DNA of 64,000 nucleotides from Mastigias papua (lineage: Eukaryota; Cnidaria; Scyphozoa; Rhizostomeae; Mastigiidae). The position numbers and the translations under genes were made by a program. Below, piece after piece: positions 47,601 through 58,969 of the stretch. The stretch lies in the NCBI GenBank assembly GCA_964019165.1, contig OZ025271.1, forward strand, positions 12,627,759 to 12,691,758, read 5' to 3'. Below the pieces are notes generated by a model that had not been told where the DNA came from, did no database searches, and saw only the letters and a list, made by a program, of their open reading frames with translations. Within the stretch, counting starts at the first letter, position 1, and the number at the start of each line of letters is the position of its first letter.

Positions 47601-50600
47601 GATGCAACACAATCCCATTCATTTGAGGTCCTTGTAGCCTATAGTATCTCTTTGTTGCTAGCTCAAGCCTATGGTTTGAAAATCAACCACTTTGTATAAA
47701 CTACTAGGCCACATATAAGAACCAGGGGTTTTAAAAACCTGCTAGATTAAAATTCTCAATTCAAGGTGCCTGCCCAAAAGAACCTATTTAGGTTAAAAGT
47801 TTTTGCTAGCTTTTTATCAGTGGGATTCATAGGCGTAGAAGTAGGATGGGCAGTGAGAAACCTATAGCCCTCAGTAATGCAGCAATCCATTTCATTCAGG
47901 AAATGTCTTTAAGAAATAATAATAGTTTTTTTCAACAACAGCTGTTGTTCAATACGGCTGGAGAACAACTCATTTGTGTAACAGATTCGGCAATCGGTTT
48001 GCAGCCCCTCTAACATAAAACCCCCTATACCCATAGAATTGCTGAAAGTGTATTGGTAGAAGCTTCTGAATGAAGATCTTCAGCATTTTAAAGAAAATTG
48101 ATATAGCATTTTTCTTCCACGCTTATGTACACGATACAAATACTTGTATACACGATACTAACGCTTACATGCATGATATTCATGCCAAATGTAGTATATC
48201 CTGATGAACTTTTTATGCAAATATCAGAGCCTATGTTAAGAATTGTGGTAGCCTAAGTTTGCTTTAAGTCACATTTATTAAAGAACCCAAGTAGGCTTAA
48301 CTGAAAAACCCTAAAGTTTCTGTTTCACTGTTTTTTGTTATTGAGGTAGTTATTGTGGCTAAATATATATCCTTCTAAAGGTCCTTCATCAACAACTCAC
48401 AAGTATAAATTTTCATTTTCAAGCAGAGAGAGGCGTATGTTCTTTGCTAAAATTTATTATGCATTTATATTATAATCTTCAATTTTGTCCTGTGAGTTGA
48501 TCGTTCCTCATAATTGTGATCAAAATGAAATCAGAGTAATGAAAAAGTGGTCGAAGAATAGGCCCAGTTGCATAATTATCTGCTTTTGCTGGGAAGAGCA
48601 GTATTTTGCCTCTCTCCTATTAAACCTGTATCTGCTTACAGTCCTGCATCATATTAGATATCAAGTGAACTCTTGACAGAAAATGATCCTCTAAATATGA
48701 ATCCTAAATTTCACTAATGGGTCAAAGCTCCTGTTGCTTGGCTCTAAGAAATGAATATAATTGTATATTGTAATGAGTCATTATTGAACTTTGAGTTTCT
48801 TAAGAATTGCTGGAATTTCATTTAGATATAATAGAAGTCTTGCAAACCTTTTTAGATGAGAGAAGGATAATGGGGAAGGACTTTTCAAATAATGGACGAA
48901 AAGGGAGCTATTGATTTACGTGCATATCATAAACTGTTTTGCAGTAAAAATTATTGGTTGAAAGTAAACTTTTAATTAAACACATAAGGAAGGATACATT
49001 CTAAGGAGTGTATCAAGGTTCATTCATGGAGTCTCTGTTGCTCAACAATTAACTGATAGCCCTTGAAATCAAGATCTATCTCACCCACTGAATATTGCAA
49101 GAAGAACATTTCAAGGATTTAACAAAACACTCTGTGGGAGGGGGGTTACAGCTGTCTTACTTGCTCTGTTAAGTAGTACATAATTCTAAAAATTTCAAAA
49201 AACAAAATATAATGAGACATAATTAAAGATGAACTACTTAGTAAGTCATGAACTATGATTTGAATTTAAACAAAAAATTAAAACATTAAAAGATCTTATA
49301 AATCAAAATTAAATGTAGAATATATTAGATATGTAGTAAACTGTTTCCTGCATGAATATGACATTTGTTCTAAACTCTTATACTCCTTATCTTCTTCTTT
49401 TAACTAATTTACTTACCAAGTACTGTAGTTGGCGTCATGAAAATCAATTGAAAGCAATAGAACATCAAACTCATTTAGCTTGTTTTGATTAATGATTATC
49501 AATCAGAACTATTTGAACATTTAGTGATGAACATGTGAACATTATCATTACAGCAATTAAGTTCTTGATACATAATATCCATAATTTCAGCAATCATTGT
49601 GTCTAGGAGGGTTTTGAAAATGTGACTGGAAGTAGGTGTCAATTTTTCACGTTAAAGCCAGATATCCCCAGAGCTCCTAGAGATCTACCCTGAGCATATA
49701 GCTGAGGGTTAAATAATCTTTTTCTGACCTGAGTTCGGTCCTTGTGCCACAGCCCTCCACCTTTAACTTCTTCACTTACTATCAATGATTAAACAAATCA
49801 GAACTTATACAGATTGGACATTGAGATAATCTATTACAAGTGCAATGATGTCACAAAATTTAACAGCCATAAGTTAATCACATCTGTGCATCTCCTGATG
49901 ATAGACGACCAGTGTTTTATGACGTCAAAAATTGTTAACTATTATCTTCACAGAATATCGCTGCTGCTTCAAGCAACCCAGCATCACATGACTAAAGTAA
50001 CAACCCAAAATTATGGTTAAATGACTTCAGATAACGTTGAATTACAATTGCATTGCTCACAGCCATTGATCATGATGAATCTCGTAATAAAATTTGTACA
50101 TACGGCTACCAATCACAGTACTTTGATTGCATCTCTGCACATGTATTAAACAATATGTTCCAGTCACTTAACTTGCAGTTTTATATAGATTAGTTTGTGT
50201 GGAGCATAGCCATACAAGGAATCTGTCTTCACGACTGGTCTAATTTATCAAGACCATGAAAGTAGACAATGTAGGCCTAATCTTTTGAATTTTCACCTCG
50301 TTTTCGGTCTGAGACCAATACATAAATTCAACGTTACTTAACTGCATTTTACTTGGTACTTTATTCTGATTCATCACTGGCCCTAATTCATCACCGGCCC
50401 TAATTCAACACTGGTCCCTTATAACGCCAGAGCACAGGTTTGGTCTACTGCTACAGTGGTCTACTTCCAATCTGGGCCCCATTTTACTTCTTCCAGAAAA
50501 GTACCAAAGTGAGAAAATGATAGGACACTATACCGCACACATTATAAACCTGGGCACAGTACCAACAATAATAAAATCAGAAATGAATCGCAAAAAATCG

Positions 50601-50640
50601 CACGAAACTAAAAATTTGCGAGTGATCAACAACTTCTGGG
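44630..50640. other. No gene recognised
   Basis: Open frames up to 90 codons (for example 46907-47179) have no motif that I recognise and no supporting splice sites. A good donor (TTG|GTAAGTAAAT on the minus strand near 49410) has no clear partner acceptor. The region could be intron of the minus-strand gene that begins beyond 53.6 kb. Confidence 0.4.
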
Positions 50641-51107
50641 CGTAGAATTGGGCTGACAAATTTTTCTTTTAAAAACTGTTAATCGATCTTGTCGTCAGCT
50701 GAAATGATTAACAGGAGTAACACTTCCTCATCAACCCAAGTTGAACCAATGTCAACAGCTTCCATACTCCTTTTAACAAAATGTTTTCTGATCTCTGATA
50801 CAGTTCTTAGTCTGCAATCTGTGAAAAATTGTTCAATGAAAGTAGCGCACTTTGCTGCAAGTTATAAACACGCATGCGCCGAAAGTAAAACTGCTCTGCT
50901 TTCAACCCTGGTTTGCCTTTAAACCAGCTGACAGGAAGTAATCCATGGCAAACTCGGGGGTGAACCCACCTCTGTTGCAGGGTCCATTAAAATTGAGTTG
51001 ATCCTGGGGCGAACCCAGGTTAGTTGTGCTTACACTACAAGAACCTAACCCGAGTTAAACTAGCTCGGGTTCGTTGGGGGTTAGTTTGTGTTGTATAAAC
51101 AGGGCTT
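50640..51107 (-). mobile_element. PIF/Harbinger-like terminus with start of its Myb-like protein
   Basis: The plus-strand end at 51091-51106 (TTGTATAAACAGGGCT, then TTAA) resembles the GCCCTGTTTATA terminus of Harbinger elements. A hairpin AACCCGAG/CTCGGGTT lies at 51046-51071. On the minus strand, past a GCGCATGCGTG leader, an ATG at 50765 opens 28 codons (MEAVDIGSTWVDEEVLLLLI, then SADDKID and a stop). The W-x-D-E-E-V-x-L-L pattern recalls the first helix of the Myb/SANT-like DNA-binding protein that accompanies Harbinger transposases. The other end and the rest of the protein are missing. Confidence 0.4.
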
Positions 51108-51109
51108 TA

Positions 51110-53568
51110 ATTTCGTCTTACTATTTATTGCTCCGTTTCCACTTTCTATCCCATCCTAGTTTCTATTCCCCCAAAGTTTTAATATATTTTGATACAGATT
51201 GAATAACTTCGCCAAAAATAGTCATTTGTTTGAAGAGATGAAATAACTTGTTTTATACATTAAAAGAAATTATATTTATCTCATATTTGCCGCATGTGTG
51301 TTCCTTATTTCTGAACTGATTAAACTACTAGGTGTGCTCTTCACTTGCTGGTGCTAGCTGCGGGGGCAAAACCATGGACTACAAAATTGATAGCAAGCTT
51401 TCAGTTGAAAGTTGTAAATGCTGCGCCCTTTTATGTTGGCTATTTTATCTCCACTTCAGGAAAATTAACATCATAAAAGGATGGCGTAAGAAAGGCCGAT
51501 AAGGTCCTTTACACTCAAACTTATGACCAGTAACTACACTTTCTTTAGCTCAAAGTACTTGACTGCACTGGAACTAGTGGTACTTGACTTGTATAAGTAA
51601 GCCATTCTTTTCTAACTTTGCATGCAATCATTTCAAAGTCACGTGACATTTCCAAGGTAGAAGACAAGTAAAGGAAACGATATACAACATTTGGTTGGCA
51701 TAATCTAACATATGCATATAAGTATAATTTATGACGTATGATACAATTAAGAATTATTACTTGTACCTCTTAACATAATCTCTAAATGTGATTACTAATT
51801 GGCTTCAGTCCGTCAATTATTTTCATTGTTAATTTGGACCCAAAATTCAATCGCATAAAGGAGACTTAATACACTTCTGTGATTATGGCCTACTTAACTT
51901 AATATCAATAAAATCTAATGGGTAATCCTCGCATTGGCAACTGCAAGACTCCTGTATGAGACTGGGAGCACATGTAAAACAGGCCCCATTACGATCAATG
52001 TCACTAAAAACTCCTCGACATTTACATACTCCAAACGGTCCTCATTTGATTGTCCGACACTACCCTCTCATCCCAAGAGTCTTTCGTATCAAAGTTGAAT
52101 GAGTTTGGTGTGTCAACTAAGGTAACAATGGAGGAGTACATGCTTTGTCAGCGCTACTGGTTACTTTCTCAACTAAAGGCCAGTTTGCGAGCAGAACTAA
52201 AGTCCACCTCACGTTTAACTTAATATTTCGCTGATTTTTGTTAGAAATACATTCAAAACAGCTATAAATGGGAAACCATCCCTAACAAGATTGGACGAGT
52301 TTCTTATCAGCAAAGGAAACACTCAGCAGCTTTCAATTTCATTGGAGCTCTTGCTAACAATAGGAATATCAAGATAGCTGCAATCTCATATCATAATGAT
52401 GTAAATATATCTGATAGCGAAACATTGCTTTCCAATTACCAGCAAGAAAGCATGTCTCTCATTCAGGATCAGACATAATCATACTTGGTACTTCATACTG
52501 AATTAAGTGATGGCAAAGTAGTTTGAACAGCCATGTGATCAAATAGCAATCCATATCACGACGATGCAAGTTCAGTTCCGAAATACAACAAAAGGGGATA
52601 CCAAGAGCTTTAAAGTAAAATCAGGGACAATGAAGGCAAACTCATTGCTCTTAGACATTGAACCTAATACTAGGTTTCAAATACCTACGATCAACCAACA
52701 GTAGATTGAATATTTAATAATAAAAATCAGCTAATATTTACAAAGTCCTATATCAAAAACAATAAACACGATGTAACAAACAAAAAATATTAGAAAATGT
52801 ACCAGTTCGCATGGCAAAGCACAACTGTCAGATGAAGCCTCCTATGATAACAGAAAGATATTCCACATAAAATGTCTGGCGCAATTGATTTGCTATTAGA
52901 AGAGTTGAAACACGTAAGGTAAAGTATGGCATGCTGGGAAAAGGCAAGGCCAGGAGACAAACAGACAGAAAAGCTGGAACAAGGCTGGCACACCTAAGAA
53001 GGTTAGGTAGCCTTATGGAAGGTGCAGGAGAGGACAGAATTGTGCACAGAAGTGTAATTCTAGGAATAAAACACACAACAAATAAAAAGGATATGGTAAT
53101 CCTAAAGAGGTTGCATAGAAGTAAAACGGGAGACCTCCACCATCCATAAGAGGTTTTCTTGCTCCCTATCGATTCCATCACTGATGACAAAGGAAGGGCG
53201 CTCCAGATCCTTCGCTACTCCATTGCTCTGCTCACCTGACATCTAATAGGTGCTAAAATATGCACCCCCCTATAACAGCATGCTTTCAAATGTTACAATG
53301 AATGACGTCATAAAGCAACACATAATCGTGCAAAAGTGAACAGAAATCACACTGAACAAATATCACTGTTAAGACTCTAACTCTACAATCATCTTCAATT
53401 GCAAGGCAAATCTTTAAGTCGCAGATGAAAATTGCTCTGGAAACACATAGCTTCGGAGTGAAGTCCATTTGAAATGATGTCACCAGAATCGTATGACAAT
53501 TGAAGCAAGACGTAACCGTCTAACAATACTGAAAAAATACAAAAGGGATAGAAAAGATTAAAACTTAC
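51110..53568. other. No gene recognised; probable intron of the minus-strand mini-exon gene
   Basis: No exon with good splice sites in the minus frame was found below 53569. The overlapping frames at 52790-53190 are low in hallmarks. The gene must continue further 3' (lower coordinates) or end here in exons that I cannot see. Confidence 0.4.
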
Positions 53569-53607
53569 TGTTGAAGAAGAATGACTTCTGTTTTTGGATG
53601 TAAGATT
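53569..53607 (-). CDS. Mini-exon 11, 39 bases
   Basis: Acceptor TTCTCTTATAG, then 13 codons (NLTSKNRSHSSST) and the donor ACA|GTAAGT. Polar and serine-rich, like the other linker exons. Phase 0 at both ends. It is the most 3' exon of this gene that I can support. Confidence 0.6.
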
Positions 53608-53829
53608 CTATAAGAGAACAATAAAGGAAAATATTTGAAAACAAAAATATATGTTATTGAATGCAAAACATGATGATTGGAATTCAGACTGACTCTCCAT
53701 TCTCAAAAGATGAACACACAACTCAAATGTAAATATAAGAAATTCAAACCAAAAAGTTACACATTTCGAAAAGACTTAATGACGTCATCATGCAAAATGC
53801 GCATCTGGCAAACACTGAAACAAACTTAC

Positions 53830-53889
53830 TGTAGGCACTTGGAAAGTGGGTCTTCCTGCGGATTGAGAAGAACTAGAAGTTGGAGGAGC
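53830..53889 (-). CDS. Mini-exon 10, 60 bases
   Basis: The acceptor TTTCTTTTTCAG is the best in the set. The 20 codons begin APPTSSSSQSAGRP and end TFQVPT, followed by ACA|GTAAGT. A proline/serine linker of phase 0, it can be skipped or included without frame change. Confidence 0.7.
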
Positions 53890-54307
53890 CTGAAAAAGAA
53901 AGGAAGAAACATATTACAAAATGAAAGAATAGATGAAATAAATCATTAAATATTCCTCAATCCTATTGGCCAAACAATTATATTTCTGAACGATGTAAAT
54001 AGTGAACCAGCAGTAACGTCATATCACGAGAAAAAGGGCAACAATAGGGCAAACTGTCAAGGTTACAAAAGGGGCAAAATTGCCCCAGGAAATGAACCTG
54101 AGGAGATTCCAAAATTATAAAATATCCTATTGGTGATTGTAACAATTTTAAAATGTAATATTGAAATCACTGGGGGCCTAATTGATATATATTTTCCATG
54201 GGCCACGTATTCGCTCGTCAGCAACTTCTCCAAAGTTTTCCACATCCGCTCATGATCATGTAATGATATTGTAGAAGATACCACTAGACAATGTCATTTC
54301 AACTTAC

Positions 54308-54370
54308 TGGATATTGGGAGGGTGTTCTGACGTCATGGGATGGAGTTCCAGATGATGGTGAATGAGGCGG
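54308..54370 (-). CDS. Mini-exon 9, 63 bases
   Basis: Acceptor TTTTCTCTTATAG, 21 codons (PPHSPSSGTPSHDVRTPSQY then P), donor CCA|GTAAGT. Several S/T-P pairs could be kinase sites, which is inference only. Phase 0. Confidence 0.7.
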
Positions 54371-54586
54371 CTATAAGAGAAAATAGCAAAGTATTGCATA
54401 ACAAAAATACGTCATAACGAGCATCATTGATTACTCATCGATTCATTTGAATGCATAGTGTATTAACAAAGCCTCGTGATGATGGCGAGACAATGCAATC
54501 TAATGCATTTAGATGATATCATTATACAACAACAACAGCAAATCTGACTTGATGGAATGATGCAATTGAGTTAGAACTCAACATAC

Positions 54587-54652
54587 CGTTGAATGATCGG
54601 CAGTATTATCGACAGCTGTCTTGGGCGATGTCATGCGAAGAGAGGTGTACAT
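54587..54652 (-). CDS. Mini-exon 8, 66 bases
   Basis: Acceptor TTCATTATAG, 22 codons (MYTSLRMTSPKTAVDNTADH then ST), donor ACG|GTATGT. The methionine at the start is internal, not a start codon. Unlike exons 9 and 10 it is poor in proline. Phase 0. Confidence 0.6.
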
Positions 54653-54959
54653 CTATAATGAAATACGACAAATTTACATAGTAATCAATTATTTAGATCA
54701 AAAAGGATTATTAGCTGGTATTAATGAGGAATGGTCATCTAAGATGTCAACTGTTGAAACTTGCAGTATCAGATACGTATAGGTAAAAAAACAGCAGACT
54801 TAAAAAAAGAATCTAACGAATGCAAAAAAATTGTAATATGGAGCTGTGATGGTATCCTTCATATCAACAGGTTCAATGAACACCCCAATGGAACTGCGGT
54901 GGCGTCCATGCACCAATAGCCAAGAGGGACTCACTGTCAGCCAATGACTTACCTTTGAA

Positions 54960-55045
54960 CGTGGAGTTGAAAGCAAGACCAGTTAGCTATATGGTAGAGA
55001 ACTTCAATAATACAAAGTTCAAGTTCGACCCCTACTCGGTTTATT
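54960..55045 (+). repeat. tRNA-like box pair, possible SINE relic (also at 56990-57068)
   Basis: TAGCTATATGGTAGAGAAC resembles a pol III A box with D-arm, and AAGTTCGACCCCTACT about 40 bases later resembles a B box with T-arm. The stems pair poorly, so this is not a working tRNA. It is copied in the second duplication unit with small changes. It may be an old SINE sitting in an intron. Confidence 0.3.
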
Positions 55046-55093
55046 CACTTTGTCATACTATCAATTAACAACGTAAAAAGTGTGATAGCTTAC

Positions 55094-55153
55094 TGTTGAT
55101 GGTGGGAGAGCGCGGAGGCGATGGTCAGATTCTTCAGAACTTGAAGGAAACTC
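55094..55153 (-). CDS. Mini-exon 7, 60 bases (copy of exon 4)
   Basis: Acceptor TTGCTATTGTAG, 20 codons beginning EFPSSSEESDHRLR and ending ALPPST, donor ACA|GTAAGC. Identical to exon 4. Acidic/serine-rich first half, basic second half. Phase 0. Confidence 0.75.
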
Positions 55154-55357
55154 CTACAATAGCAACATATAACAATATAAGCATACAATCATTAATGAAT
55201 TTGCATAACACAAATTTGCTACGATAGAGTAATACAAAATGTAACAAAAGCAAACATTTCATTCCATGAAATGTGTGCATTACATCCAATTCTTCAATCA
55301 GTCTACAGCGACAGATGGGAAACACTTGGCATGTTTTTCATGAATGTCATAACTTAC

Positions 55358-55414
55358 TGTTAATGGTGGAAGATCAATGGCGGAAGGAGATGTTGAAGGT
55401 GAGGGTGGCTTCTT
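55358..55414 (-). CDS. Mini-exon 6, 57 bases (copy of exon 3)
   Basis: Acceptor TCTCTTTAATAG, 19 codons KKPPSPSTSPSAIDLPPLT, donor ACA|GTAAGT. It is identical to exon 3 and related to exon 1. The PPSPSTSP run has repeated S-P pairs. Phase 0. Confidence 0.75.
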
Positions 55415-56554
55415 CTATTAAAGAGAAAAGAAACAATACATGATAAAAATAGAAAATAAAAGAAATTACAAAATGGAAGTCAGTATCACAAAGTTAGATG
55501 AAATTGACCGAAGTGAGATGTTCTTTCCTTTAATATAATCACTTATAGTTGATGTTGGAGGAGCAAGGCAAAAACGTCATTTAATAAGCGAGGGAGGTTT
55601 CTACGAAAGATGACAGAGATAACACATACACAAATGATATAAGAAGCATGAAATCACAACTGAATTAATTAGAAAAATCGAATCGCTGCATACTGTCCAG
55701 TGTTGACTAAACACGGTAGTTACATACAATTGTTTTCGAAAATGTTACCACCCAACCAAGTTATCAAGGCCTCCACTTATTAAGAAGATCTAGGTCACTG
55801 CCAAATGTTCTCTTCTACAAGTCTCCTTTATTAGTACCTATCTACAATAGATATAAATATATGTTTCGAAGGTATTCTAAAGTGCACTGAAACAGTATTA
55901 TTGAACTTGCTTTGGTTACTGGAGCAGTAATCTGCTTTCTAGAAAAAATCTCTCAAACCCTACAAAGACTCCCTATTCAATACAAGAATACAGAGAATAA
56001 TTCATTGTCCCATTTAGTGAGAATCCATCCTGTTGACTTGGCAGAAGAAAACTCGATAGTAAACTCTCCACTATATACAACGCACTTAAATGAGAGAAGC
56101 TTTGGATTTAGTTGGGAGAGTTTTCGGATAAACACAAGATGGACGTTACAAAGATGATACAAGATTAGAAAAAGTAGCATGAGGATCCACCAAAATGTCC
56201 ATTCCTTCAAAGTTTACAATTTGTATAAAGTGGAAGGGGTGCTAAATGAAGTAACGGAATGACTGATCAATATGAATTAAACACTCATTACATATAACAT
56301 CAACTGAACGCTAATCAATACATGGTACGTCAATATCACAATACATGATATGTCACTATCACAATACACGTTGACAAGTCAAGTCATTGCCCGGAAATGG
56401 TACTTACTACACATAACATGACTCCACAGGAATGCAAGACTGAAATGCACAAAATGATAATTAAAGTAACACGGAATACAGCACAACATAACGAAAACAT
56501 CAAATTCAATTCATTACATACCTAATTCGTCAATATAACTTGAGAACTACAAAC

Positions 56555-56656
56555 CTGCTGATCAATCTCATCGATACTTAAAGACAAAGCAATGGCGAAC
56601 TGTAAGTCCCATCCTTCTGTGGTAGTAAGGTCTGATTCGGACTGAAGGGGCCCTGT
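56555..56656 (-). CDS. Mini-exon 5: second ubiquitin-interacting motif, altered acidic lead
   Basis: Acceptor ATTATTTTTGCAG, 34 codons, donor CAG|GTTTGT. It begins TGPLQSESDLTTTEG and continues WDLQFAIALSLSIDEIDQQ. Alanine and the downstream serine of the UIM helix (A-x-x-x-S) are kept, but the acidic run EEED of exon 2 has become EGWD, and L is F at one position. UIMs bind the Ile44 patch of ubiquitin, and the acidic lead contributes to binding, so this copy may bind more weakly. That is inference. Confidence 0.8.
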
Positions 56657-57116
56657 CTGCAAAAATAATAACTTGAAATTTATTATAGATATAGTTTGTT
56701 TGATGCATAAATAGTTCGATAAACTTCACAAAAAGCTGAGTTCAAACTGGAAATAGGGCAAAAGACACTTTCAGTATCAGATACGTAGTGGTGAAAAAGC
56801 AGCATACTTCATATAAGAATCTAAAGAATGCAAAACAATGCTAAATTGAGCTGTGATGGCATCCATGGTGTGAACGGTCCTTCTTATCGACAAGTTCAAT
56901 GACCGCCTCAATGGACCTGCTGTGGCACCCATGCACCAATAGCCAAGAGATACTCACTGTCAGCCAATGACTTACCTTTGAGCATGGAGTTGAAAGTAAG
57001 ACCAGATAGCTATGTGGTAGAGAACTTCAATAATACAAAGTTCAAGTTCGACCCCTACTCGGTTTATTCACTTTGTCATACTATCAATTAACAACGTAAA
57101 AAGTGTGATAGCTTAC

Positions 57117-57176
57117 TGTTGATGGTGGGAGAGCGCGGAGGCGATGGTCAGATTCTTCAGAACTTGAAGGAAACTC
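57117..57176 (-). CDS. Mini-exon 4, 60 bases
   Basis: Same coding sequence and splice sites as exon 7 (EFPSSSEESDHRLR to ALPPST), 2023 bases upstream in transcription order. It links the first UIM block to the second. Phase 0. Confidence 0.75.
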
Positions 57177-57380
57177 CTACAATAGCAACATATAACAATA
57201 TAAGCATACAATCATTAATGAATTTGCATAACACAAATTTGCTACGATAGAGTAATACAAAATGTAACAAAAGCAAACATTTCATTCCATGAAATGTGTG
57301 CATTACATCCAATTCTTCAATCAGTCTACAGCGACAGATGGGAAACACTTGGCATGTTTTTCATGAATGTCATAACTTAC

Positions 57381-57437
57381 TGTTAATGGTGGAAGATCAA
57401 TGGCGGAAGGAGATGTTGAAGGTGAGGGTGGCTTCTT
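57381..57437 (-). CDS. Mini-exon 3, 57 bases
   Basis: Encodes KKPPSPSTSPSAIDLPPLT between TCTTTAATAG and ACA|GTAAGT, identical to exon 6. It follows the first UIM exon by about 1.1 kb. Phase 0. Confidence 0.75.
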
Positions 57438-58577
57438 CTATTAAAGAGAAAAGAAACAATACATGATAAAAATAGAAAATAAAAGAAATTACAAAATGGA
57501 AGTCAGTATCACAAAGTTAGATGAAATTGACCGAAGTGAGATGTTCTTTCCTTTAATATAATCACTTATAGTTGATGTTGGAGGAGCAAGGCAAAAACGT
57601 CATTTAATAAGCGAGGGAGGTTTCTACGAAAGATGACAGAGATAACACATACACAAATGATATAAGAAGCATGAAATCACAACTGAATTAATTAGAAAAA
57701 TCGAATCGCTGCATGCTGTCCAGTGCTGACTAAACAGGGTAGTTACATACAATTGTTTTGAAAAGTTTACCACCCAACCATGTTATCAAGGCCTCCACTT
57801 ATTAAGAAGATCTAGGTCACTGCCAAATGTTCTCTTCTACAAGTCTCCTTTATTAGTACCTATCTACAATAGATATAAATATATGTTTCGAAGGTATTCT
57901 AAAGTGCACTGAAACAGTATTATTGAACTTGCTTTGGTTACTGGAGCAGTAATCTGCTTTCTAGAAAAAATCTCTCAAACCCTACAAAGACTCCCTATTT
58001 AATACAAGAATACAGAGAATAATTCATTGTCCCATTTAGTGAGAATCCATCCTGTTGACTTGGCAGAAGAAAACTCGATAGTAAACTCTCCACTATATAC
58101 AACGCACTTAAATGAGAGAAGCTTTGGACTTAGTTGGGAGAGTTTTCGGATAAAAACAAGATGGACGTTACAAAGATGACACAACATTAGAAAAAGTAAC
58201 ATGAGGATCCACCAAAATGTCCATTCCATCAAAGTTTACAATGTGTATAAAGTGGGAAGGGGTGATAAATGATGTAACCGAATGACTGATCAATATGAAT
58301 TAAACGCGCATTACATATGACATCAACTGAACGCTAATTAATAGATTGTACGTCAAGATCACAATACAGGATATGTCACGATCACAATACACGTTGACAA
58401 GACAACTCATTGCCCGGAAATGGTACTTACTACACATAACATGACTCCACAGGAACGCAAGACCGAAACGTACAACATGATAATTAAAGTAAAACGGAAT
58501 ACAGCACAACATAACGAAAACATCAAATTCAATTCATTACATACCTAATTCGTCAATATAACTTGAGAACTACAAAC

Positions 58578-58679
58578 CTGCTGATCAATCTCATCGATAC
58601 TTAAAGACAAAGCAATGGCCAACTGTAAGTCCTCTTCTTCTTTGGTAGTAAGGTCTGATTCGGACTGAAGGGGCCTCGT
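58578..58679 (-). CDS. Mini-exon 2: canonical ubiquitin-interacting motif
   Basis: Acceptor CTATCACTTTTGCAG, 34 codons, donor CAG|GTTTGT. After TRPLQSESDLTTK comes EEEDLQLAIALSLSIDEIDQ, which fits the UIM consensus: acidic run, hydrophobic positions, A, then x-x-x-S, then acidic. UIM proteins such as Hrs/Vps27, STAM, epsins and ataxin-3 bind ubiquitinated cargo or chains. The proline/serine-rich flanks would suit an endosomal sorting or epsin-like adaptor, but no VHS, FYVE, ENTH or protease part is in the window, so I give no name. Phase 0. Confidence 0.85.
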
Positions 58680-58911
58680 CTGCAAAAGTGATAGCTTGAC
58701 ATATAATATATATAGATTGTTTATAAATGTATAGATGTATAAATAGTGTGATAAATATCACAAAAATTTGGTAGGATAAAATAACATAAATTTGAACTAA
58801 AGCACAAAATTTCCTTCCATCAAATGTGTAAATTCGACCAAATTGCTCAATCGATCTAAAGAGGTAAATATAAAACATTTAGCATGTTAGTTACAAATAT
58901 CAAAAAATTAC

Positions 58912-58965
58912 TGTTGATGGTAGAATATCAATCATTGGCGGAGATGTTAAAGGTGAGGGTGGTTC
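58912..58965 (-). CDS. Mini-exon 1, 54 bases (diverged linker copy)
   Basis: Acceptor CTCCTTAAAAG, 18 codons EPPSPLTSPPMIDILPST, donor ACA|GTAATT, weaker than the others. Clearly related to exons 3 and 6 (PPSP, TSP, IDLPP pattern). The introns around it are diverged as well, so this copy is the oldest. No exon 5' of it was found up to the Harbinger relic, so the start of the gene is outside the window or hidden. Confidence 0.55.
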
Positions 58966-58969
58966 CTTT

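Larger units (their letters stand above)
54760..58790 (-). repeat. Recent ~2-kb tandem duplication within the mini-exon gene
   Basis: The segment at about 54760-56770 recurs at about 56770-58790 with a 2023-base offset. Long stretches (for example 55081-55680 against 57104-57703) appear identical by eye; other parts differ by a few percent. Each copy carries one UIM exon and two linker exons. A third, older copy of a linker exon and its intron (58710-58966) shows that the unit had duplicated before. Confidence 0.9.

Noticed and set aside
52790..53190. Overlapping frames on both strands
   Set aside because: Neither has recognisable domains or splice support. Shadows of one another.
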